A stretch of DNA of 9,676 nt, from positions 1 to 9,676 of the forward strand of contig CALIDR010000068.1 of NCBI GenBank assembly GCA_938022295.1. The letters are read 5' to 3'. Below are positions 1-5,708 of the stretch, piece after piece. A program made the position numbers and the translations under genes. Below the pieces are notes generated by a model. The model did not search any database and was not told where the DNA came from. It saw only the letters and a list, made by a program, of their open reading frames with translations. This DNA comes from an uncultured Burkholderiaceae bacterium (GTDB lineage Bacteria; Pseudomonadota; Gammaproteobacteria; Burkholderiales; Burkholderiaceae_C). Each line of letters begins with the position of its first letter. The first letter of the stretch is position 1.

Positions 1-941
1 ACTGGCCGCTCGTCGTCACCGCCAACGGCAGCATCGCCGCGTGGCAGGAGGCCAGCGTCGGCACCGAGGCGAACGGGCTGCGGCTCGCGCAGGTGCTGGT
101 CAACGTCGGCGACACCGTCAAGCGTGGCCAGGTGCTGGCCACGTTCGCCGCCGACACCGTGCGGGCCGAGGCGGCGCAGATCCGCGCCGCCGTCGCCGAG
201 GCCGAGGCCACGCTCGCCGAGGCCGCGGCCAACGCGCAGCGCGCGCGCGAGCTGCAGGCCTCGGGCGCGTTGAGCGCGCAGCAGATCAACCAGTACCTGA
301 CGGCCGAGCGCACCGCGCAGGCGCGCCTGGAGGCGCAGCTCGCGGCGGCGAAGACGCAGCAGCTGCGCCTGGCGCAGACGCAGGTGCTCGCGCCCGACGA
401 CGGCGTGATCTCGGCGCGCAGCGCCACCGTCGGCGCCGTGCTGCCGGCCGGCACCGAGTTGTTCCGCCTGATCCGCAAGGGGCGCCTGGAGTGGCGCGCC
501 GAGGTGCCGGCGCAGCACCTGGCGGCGATCCGCCCCGGCCAGCGCGCCACCGTGACGCCGGTCGGCGGCCCGTCGCTGGCGGGCACGGTGCGCATGGTCG
601 CGCCGACCGTCGACCCGGCCACGCGCAACGGCATCGTCTACGTCGACCTGCCCGCCGACGCCGCCGCCAAGGCCGGCATGTTCGCCAGCGGCGAGTTCGA
701 GCTCGGCCGCGCGCAGGCGCTGACGCTGCCGCAAAGCGCCGTGCTGCTGCGCGAGGGCTTCCACTACGTGTTCGTCGTCGGCGCCGACGACCGCGTCGCG
801 CAGGTCAAGGTCGGCGTCGGCCGGCGCCAGGGCGACCGCGTCGAGATCACCGAGGGCCTGGCCGCCGACGCGAAGGTGGTCGCCAGCGGCGCGGCGTTCC
901 TCGCCGACGGCGACGTGGTGCGCGTCGTCGCTGCGCCCTGA
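1..941 (+). CDS. RND efflux periplasmic adaptor (membrane fusion protein), 5' end missing
   Basis: Periplasmic adaptor that links an RND pump to an outer-membrane channel. The reading frame is open from base 3, so the true start, and with it any signal peptide or lipobox, lies upstream of the window; 312 residues are visible. Counting from base 3, the first half of the lipoyl-like domain ends with a VGDTVKRGQVL motif (about 35-45). An Ala/Glu/Gln-rich helical hairpin follows (about 50-125), then the second lipoyl half with APDDGVISARS (130-140), a beta-barrel region (about 163-235) and a membrane-proximal region with LPQSAVL. This is the domain order of AcrA/MexA-type proteins. An ATG at base 93 is in frame but would cut the lipoyl half, so it is not the start. 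The gene ends 28 bp before the pump gene, which has its own GAGGAG site, so the two are very probably cotranscribed. Family is clear; substrate is not. Confidence 0.93.
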   Translation, partial: WPLVVTANGSIAAWQEASVGTEANGLRLAQVLVNVGDTVKRGQVLATFAADTVRAEAAQIRAAVAEAEATLAEAAANAQRARELQASGALSAQQINQYLTAERTAQARLEAQLAAAKTQQLRLAQTQVLAPDDGVISARSATVGAVLPAGTELFRLIRKGRLEWRAEVPAQHLAAIRPGQRATVTPVGGPSLAGTVRMVAPTVDPATRNGIVYVDLPADAAAKAGMFASGEFELGRAQALTLPQSAVLLREGFHYVFVVGADDRVAQVKVGVGRRQGDRVEITEGLAADAKVVASGAAFLADGDVVRVVAAP

Positions 942-969
942 CCGCCAGCCCGCCCGCGAGGAGCGCACG

Positions 970-3900
970 ATGAACGTCTCGGCCTGGAGCATCCGCAACC
1001 CGATCCCGTCGGTGCTGCTGTTCGTGATGCTGACGCTGGTGGGGCTGCTGGGCTTCCACGGCATGAAGATCCAGAACTTCCCCGACATCGACCTGCCCAC
1101 GGTCACCGTGACGGCGTCGCTGCCGGGGGCGTCGCCGGCGCAGCTCGAGACCGAGGTCGCGCGCAAGATCGAGAACTCGGTGGCCACCGTCCAGGGCGTC
1201 AAGCACATCTACACCCAGGTGCAGGACGGCACGGCGACGATCACGGTCGAGTTCCGCCTCGAGAAGCCGACGCAGGAGGCGCTCGACGACGTGCGCGACG
1301 CCGTCAGCCGCATCCGTGCCGACCTGCCGGGCGACCTGCGCGACCCCGTGATCTCGAAGATGGAGCTCTCGGGCGCGCCGATCCTGACCTACACCGTCGC
1401 CTCGGCGCGCATGGACGACGAGGCGCTGAGCTGGTTCGTCGACGACAAGGTCACCAAGGCGATGCTCGCCGTGCGCGGCGTGGGCGCCGTCGCGCGCGTG
1501 GGCGGCGTCACGCGCGAGGTGCGCGTCGAGCTCGACCCGGCCAAGCTGCTCGCGCTGCGCGCGAGCGCGGCCGACATCTCGCGCCAGCTGCGCCAGGTGC
1601 AGCAGGAGGCCTCGGGCGGGCGCGCCGACCTCGGCGGCGCCGAGCAGACGGTGCGCACGATCGCCACCGTCGCCTCGGCCGCCGAGCTCGCGCGGCTGCA
1701 GGTGACGCTGTCCGACGGGCGCCGCATCCGCCTCGACGAGGTCGCGACGGTGACCGACACCGTGGCCGAGCAGCGCAGCGCCGCGCTGCTGAACGGCCAG
1801 CCGGTGGTCGGCTTCGAGATCACGCGCAGCCGCGGCGCCGGCGAGGTCGAGGTCGCCGCCGGCGTGCGCGCCAAGCTCGACGAGCTGCGCGCGGCGCACC
1901 CCGACGTCACGTTCACCGAGGCGTTCAACTTCGTCGACCCGGTGCAGGAGAACTACGACGGCTCGATGTGGCTGCTCTACGAGGGCGCGTTCCTCGCCAT
2001 CGTCGTGGTCTGGTTCTTCCTGCGCGACTGGCGCGCGACGCTGGTCGCGGCCACCGCGCTGCCGCTGTCGATCATCCCGGCGTTCGGCGTCATGTGGCTG
2101 ATGGGCTTCACGATCAACGTCGTGACGCTGCTCGCGCTGTCGCTGGTGGTGGGGATCCTGGTCGACGACGCGATCGTCGAGATCGAGAACATCACCCGCC
2201 ACCTGCGCATGGGCAAGACGCCGCTGCAGGCCGCGCGCGAGGCCGCCGACGAGATCGGGCTGGCGGTGATCGCGACGACGTTCACGCTGATCGCGGTGTT
2301 CCTGCCCACCGCGTTCATGAGCGGCGTGCCGGGCAAGTTCTTCGTCCAGTTCGGCTGGACGGCGGCGATCGCGGTGTTCTTCTCGCTCGTCGTCGCGCGC
2401 ATGCTCACGCCGATGATGGCCGCGTACCTGCTGCACGCGCCGAAGAAGGCGCACGCGACGCCGAAGTGGATCACGATCTACCTCGGCTGGGCGCGCTGGT
2501 GCCTGAAGCACCGCGTCCTGACGCTGATCGGCGCGGCGGTGTTCTTCTTCGGCTCGTTCGCGCTCGTGCCGCTGCTGCCCACCGGCTTCATCCCGCCCGA
2601 CGACCTGAGCCAGACTCAGGTCAGCGTCGAGCTGCCGCCGGGCAGCACGTTCGCCCAGACGCTGGCCGCCGCCGAGCGCGCGCGCGAGATCGTGCAGCGC
2701 CACCCCCACGTGCAGCTCGTCTACACCGCGGTCGGCGGCGGCGCCACCGGCAGCGACCCGTTCATGCCCGGCGGCGCGGCCGAGGTGCGCAAGGCGACGC
2801 TGACGATCAACATGACGCACCGCCGCGACCGCCCCGGCGTGCGCAAGCAGCAGATCGAGGCCGAGCTGCGCGAGGCGCTCGCCGAACTGCCGGGCGCGCG
2901 CGTCAAGGTCGGCTTCGGCGGCTCGTCGGAGAAGTACGTCCTCGTGCTCGCCGGCGAGGACGGGCGCGTGCTCGCCGAGCACGCGCGCCGCGTCGAGCAG
3001 GAGCTGCGCACGATCCCGGGCATCGGCGCCGTGACGTCGAGCGCCAGCCTGACGCGGCCCGAGCTCGTCGTGCGGCCCGACTTCGAGCGCGCCGCCGACC
3101 TCGGCGTGACCTCGGCGGCGATCGCCGACACGCTGCGCATCGCCACCGCCGGCGACTACGACCAGGCGCTGGCCAAGCTCAACCTCGCGCAGCGCCAGGT
3201 GCCCGTCGTCGTGCGGCTGCCGGCCGACGCGCGCGCCGACCTCGACCTGCTCGCGCGGCTGCCGGTGCCCGGCAAGCGCGGGCCGGTGATGCTGGGCAAC
3301 GTCGCGACGCTCGCGATCGAGAGCGGGCCGGCGGTGATCAGCCGCTACGACCGGCTGCGCAACGTCAACTTCGAGATCGAGCTGAACCAGCAGCCGCTCG
3401 GCGAGGTCGAGGCGCGCGCGCTCGCGCTGCCGAGCCTCGTCGACCTGCCGCCGGGCGTGATCCAGACCACCGTCGGCGACGCCGAGGCGATGAACGAGCT
3501 GTTCGACAGCTTCGCGCTGGCGATGCTCACCGGCGTGATCTGCATCTACATCGTGCTCGTGCTGCTGTTCAAGGACTTCGTGCAGCCGGCCACGATCCTG
3601 GTCGCGCTCGTGCTCTCCGTGCCCGGCGCGTTCCTCGCCCTCTTCATCACCGGCAAGGCGATCTCGATGCCGAGCATGATCGGGCTGATCATGCTGATGG
3701 GCATCGCGACCAAGAACTCGATCCTGCTCGTCGACTACGTGATCATCGCGCGCCGCGACCACGGCCTGCAGCGCTGGGACGCGGTGCTCGACGCCTGCCG
3801 CAAGCGTGCGCGCCCGATCGTGATGACGACGATCGCGATGGGCGCCGGCATGATGCCGATCGCACTGGGCATCGGCGTCGACCCGAGCTTCCGCAGCCCG

Positions 3901-4071
3901 ATGGCGATCGTCGTCATCGGCGGCCTGATCACGTCGACCTTCCTCAGCCTGCTCGTCGTGCCGGTCGTCTTCACCTACGTCGACGACGCGGTGCAGCGTG
4001 TGCAGCGGCTGTTCCGCCGCCGCCACCGCCGCGCCGCCGGCGAGCCGGCGACGACGCAGGCGGCATTGTGA
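970..4071 (+). CDS. RND multidrug-type efflux pump, inner-membrane permease (HAE1/AcrB family)
   Basis: Proton-driven export pump of the inner membrane that takes substrates from the periplasm or membrane and passes them to an outer-membrane channel. At 1033 residues it has the usual length for the family. Layout: TM1 about 12-30, porter domain about 40-330, TM2-6 about 338-490, TM7 about 517-538 followed by PTGFIPPDD, second porter half about 550-845, TM8 from about 848, TM12 about 978-1003 with GGLITSTFLSLLVVPVV. The proton-relay residues of AcrB are present: Asp399 and Asp400 in GILVDDAIVEIENI (AcrB D407/D408) and Lys915 in GIATKNSILLVDY (AcrB K940), so the pump should be active. The C-terminus is an Arg-rich tail. 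The start at ATG 970 follows GAGGAG (958-963) by six bases. It forms a unit with the adaptor upstream. HAE1 members export drugs, dyes, solvents or detergents; the sequence alone does not tell which. Confidence 0.96.
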   Translation: MNVSAWSIRNPIPSVLLFVMLTLVGLLGFHGMKIQNFPDIDLPTVTVTASLPGASPAQLETEVARKIENSVATVQGVKHIYTQVQDGTATITVEFRLEKPTQEALDDVRDAVSRIRADLPGDLRDPVISKMELSGAPILTYTVASARMDDEALSWFVDDKVTKAMLAVRGVGAVARVGGVTREVRVELDPAKLLALRASAADISRQLRQVQQEASGGRADLGGAEQTVRTIATVASAAELARLQVTLSDGRRIRLDEVATVTDTVAEQRSAALLNGQPVVGFEITRSRGAGEVEVAAGVRAKLDELRAAHPDVTFTEAFNFVDPVQENYDGSMWLLYEGAFLAIVVVWFFLRDWRATLVAATALPLSIIPAFGVMWLMGFTINVVTLLALSLVVGILVDDAIVEIENITRHLRMGKTPLQAAREAADEIGLAVIATTFTLIAVFLPTAFMSGVPGKFFVQFGWTAAIAVFFSLVVARMLTPMMAAYLLHAPKKAHATPKWITIYLGWARWCLKHRVLTLIGAAVFFFGSFALVPLLPTGFIPPDDLSQTQVSVELPPGSTFAQTLAAAERAREIVQRHPHVQLVYTAVGGGATGSDPFMPGGAAEVRKATLTINMTHRRDRPGVRKQQIEAELREALAELPGARVKVGFGGSSEKYVLVLAGEDGRVLAEHARRVEQELRTIPGIGAVTSSASLTRPELVVRPDFERAADLGVTSAAIADTLRIATAGDYDQALAKLNLAQRQVPVVVRLPADARADLDLLARLPVPGKRGPVMLGNVATLAIESGPAVISRYDRLRNVNFEIELNQQPLGEVEARALALPSLVDLPPGVIQTTVGDAEAMNELFDSFALAMLTGVICIYIVLVLLFKDFVQPATILVALVLSVPGAFLALFITGKAISMPSMIGLIMLMGIATKNSILLVDYVIIARRDHGLQRWDAVLDACRKRARPIVMTTIAMGAGMMPIALGIGVDPSFRSPMAIVVIGGLITSTFLSLLVVPVVFTYVDDAVQRVQRLFRRRHRRAAGEPATTQAAL

Positions 4072-4072
4072 A

Positions 4073-4078
4073 GAGGGG
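4073..4078 (+). promoter_or_regulatory. Ribosome binding site deciding the hydrolase start
   Basis: GAGGGG lies six bases before ATG 4085, just after the pump stop codon (4069-4071). It favours 4085 over the in-frame ATG at 3998, which sits inside the pump gene and would place an Arg/Ala-rich stretch before a clear signal peptide. Confidence 0.7.
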
Positions 4079-4084
4079 CACGCG

Positions 4085-5050
4085 ATGACGATTCACCGAT
4101 CCCTGTCGCGCCGCAGCGCCTGCGCCGCGCTCGCGCTCGCGGCCGTCCTGCCCCGCACGGCGCGGGCGCAGGCCGAGCGCCCCGTCGTCGGCGTGCTCGA
4201 CCTGCAGTGGCACGACGCCCGGCGCGGGCGCGACGTGCCGGCGCGGCTGTACCTGCCCGCGGGCGGGGCGCCGGTGCCGCTGGTCGTGTTCTCGCACGGC
4301 ATCGGCGGCTCGCGCTACGGCTACAGCTACCTCGGCCGCCACTTCGCCGACCACGGCTGGGCGAGCCTGCACCTGCAGCACGTCGGCAGCGACCGCGACC
4401 TGTGGTCCGGCAGCGTGTTCGGCCTCGTCGACCGGTTGCGCGACGCGGCCACCGACGCCGAGGCCGTGGACCGCGTGCACGACCTGCGCTTCGCGCTCGA
4501 CCGCGTGCTCCAGGGGGGCCCGGGACAGCGGCTCGACGCCAGCCGCATCGTCGCCGCCGGCCACTCGTACGGCGCCAACACGACGCTGCTGGCCGCCGGC
4601 GCGCGCGTCGTGCGCGACGGCCGCCCCGTCGTGCTGCGCGACGAGCGCGTGCGCGCGGCGATCGTGCTGTCGGCGCCGCCCTTCTACGGCGAGCGCTCGT
4701 TCGAGCCGATCCTCGGCGGCGTCGACGTGCCGAGCCTGCACGTGACCGCCACCGGCGACGACATCCGCATCCCCGGCTTCTGGTCGGGCCTCGACGACCG
4801 CGTCGCCGTGTTCGACGCCATCGGCGGGCGGCCGAAGGCGCTCGCGGTGTTCCAGGGCGGCTCGCACGGCATCTTCACCGACCGCGCAGCCACCGGCGGG
4901 CCGGTGCTGAACGCGCAGGTCAAGGCGGCGACGCGCGAGCTGGCGCTGGCCTTCCTGCAGCGCGTCTTCGCCGGCGACGCCGCGCCGCTGCTGCAGTGGC
5001 CGCAGCGCCACGCCGGCATCGTCGCGCGCTTCTCGGCGTTCGGCGCCTGA
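4085..5050 (+). CDS. Exported alpha/beta hydrolase, predicted dienelactone hydrolase-like (COG4188 type)
   Basis: Serine hydrolase of unknown substrate, 321 residues, predicted to act in the periplasm. Residues 1-28 form a signal peptide: basic n-region with Arg9-Arg10, hydrophobic core around ACAALALAAVLP, and cleavage after ARA (26-28). SRR fits the start of a twin-arginine motif, but the usual following Phe/Leu is absent, so Sec or Tat export is open. The mature part shows an oxyanion-type strand VVFSHGIGGS (His71-Gly72), the nucleophile elbow GHSYG with Ser161, an acid candidate in GDD (Asp225/226) and a late His261 in GGSHGIF. True dienelactone hydrolases use Cys as nucleophile; Ser here suggests a carboxylesterase or acetylhydrolase-like activity. 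The fold is confident, the substrate is not. It starts 13 bp after the pump gene and is followed 17 bp later by the DUF924 gene, so it is probably part of the efflux operon. Confidence 0.87.
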   Translation: MTIHRSLSRRSACAALALAAVLPRTARAQAERPVVGVLDLQWHDARRGRDVPARLYLPAGGAPVPLVVFSHGIGGSRYGYSYLGRHFADHGWASLHLQHVGSDRDLWSGSVFGLVDRLRDAATDAEAVDRVHDLRFALDRVLQGGPGQRLDASRIVAAGHSYGANTTLLAAGARVVRDGRPVVLRDERVRAAIVLSAPPFYGERSFEPILGGVDVPSLHVTATGDDIRIPGFWSGLDDRVAVFDAIGGRPKALAVFQGGSHGIFTDRAATGGPVLNAQVKAATRELALAFLQRVFAGDAAPLLQWPQRHAGIVARFSAFGA

Positions 5051-5055
5051 GCGTC

Positions 5056-5064
5056 GAGGGAGGG
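5056..5064 (+). promoter_or_regulatory. Ribosome binding site deciding the DUF924 start
   Basis: GAGGGAGGG, a strong purine-rich site, ends three bases before ATG 5068; its GAGG core is about eight bases away. The frame is open far upstream, through the hydrolase gene, and this site identifies 5068 as the real start. Confidence 0.7.
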
Positions 5065-5067
5065 CCG

Positions 5068-5652
5068 ATGAACACCGTGGCGACACCGCGCGACGTGCTC
5101 GACTTCTGGTTCGGCACCGCCGACGCCTTCGATGCGCGCTGGTTCAACGGCGGCCAGGCGTTCGACCGCGAGATCGGCGAGCGCTTCGGCGCGACGATCG
5201 ACGCCGCGCTCGCCGGTGAGCTCGACGCCTGGACGGCCACGACCGACGGTGCGCTGGCGCTGATCGTCGTGCTCGACCAGTTCACGCGCAACGTGCACCG
5301 CGGCACGCCGCGCGCGTTCGCCGGCGACGCCCGCGCGCTGGCGCTGGCGCAGGCACTGATCGCCGGCGGCGCCGACCGCGCGCTGCCGCCGCTGCGCCGC
5401 TGGTTCGTCTACCTGCCGCTCGAGCATGCAGAGGACCTCGCGCTGCAGGACGCGTGCGTGGCCCGGTTCGAGGCGCTGCTCGCCGAGGCCGGTGCGCAGC
5501 GCGAGGCGATCGCCTCGGCGCTCGACTACGCGCGCCGGCACCGCGACGTGATCGCGCGTTTCGGCCGCTTCCCGCACCGCAACGCCATCCTCGGCCGCGC
5601 GAGCACGGCCGAGGAACTCGACTTCCTGCGCCAGCCCGGTTCGCGGTTCTGA
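5068..5652 (+). CDS. DUF924 family protein
   Basis: Small protein of 194 residues with no signal peptide and no membrane segment, so cytosolic. I recognise the DUF924 family (PF06041) from VLDFWFG near the N-terminus (10-16), RWF (24-26), the LDQFTRN block (69-75), FVYLPLEHAED (113-123) and the strongly conserved C-terminal FGRFPHRNAILGR (165-177), followed by STAEE and FL. Length is normal for the family and nothing is missing. The fold is known to be all-helical and TPR-like; no biochemical role is established that I know of. It follows the hydrolase by 17 bp and closes the probable four-gene efflux operon; a hairpin begins directly after its stop codon. The position says little about function because DUF924 genes occur in many different contexts. 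Confidence 0.93.
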   Translation: MNTVATPRDVLDFWFGTADAFDARWFNGGQAFDREIGERFGATIDAALAGELDAWTATTDGALALIVVLDQFTRNVHRGTPRAFAGDARALALAQALIAGGADRALPPLRRWFVYLPLEHAEDLALQDACVARFEALLAEAGAQREAIASALDYARRHRDVIARFGRFPHRNAILGRASTAEELDFLRQPGSRF

Positions 5653-5678
5653 CCCGCCGCTTTGCGGTGGGCTAGAGT
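5649..5678 (+). promoter_or_regulatory. Candidate sigma-70 promoter for the patatin gene
   Basis: CTGACC (5649-5654, four of six to TTGACA) is separated by 18 bases from TAGAGT (5673-5678, four of six to TATAAT). This predicts a transcript start near 5685, about 24 bases before ATG 5709. Both boxes are imperfect. The similar TAGAAT box before yqgE gives some support. Confidence 0.35.
5653..5671 (+). terminator. Hairpin after the DUF924 stop codon, possible weak terminator
   Basis: CCCGCCGC (5653-5660) pairs with GCGGTGGG (5664-5671) over eight base pairs, one of them G-U, with a TTT loop. It begins at the first base after the TGA. No U-tract follows (the next bases are CTAGAGTCGG), so it is not a standard intrinsic terminator. 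It could be a 3'-end stabilising hairpin, a U-less terminator, or an element affecting the promoter it overlaps. Confidence 0.4.
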
Positions 5679-5708
5679 CGGGGCCACCATGACAAGCCCC
5701 GGCGCGCG

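Noticed and set aside
847..4026. Minus-strand open frame of about 1059 codons opposite the RND pump
   Set aside because: It lies antisense to a pump with fully conserved motifs. The predicted protein is an Arg/His/Asp/Ala-rich string with no domain, as expected when GC-rich codons are read on the other strand.
3998..4084. N-terminal extension of the hydrolase to ATG 3998
   Set aside because: It would overlap the pump gene by over 70 bases and put an Arg/Ala-rich stretch in front of a good signal peptide. GAGGGG before ATG 4085 gives a better start.
1968..4088. Plus-strand open frame of about 706 codons within the RND pump gene
   Set aside because: Out-of-frame shadow of the pump; composed almost wholly of Arg, Ala, Asp and Gly with no membrane segments.
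4509..4526. G/C run with a GGGCCC palindrome inside the hydrolase gene
   Set aside because: Short, within a continuous reading frame, and expected by chance at this base composition.
4207..5067. Fusion of the DUF924 protein to a long upstream reading frame
   Set aside because: The upstream part is the hydrolase gene in a wrong frame. DUF924 homology begins right after ATG 5068, which has its own strong ribosome site.
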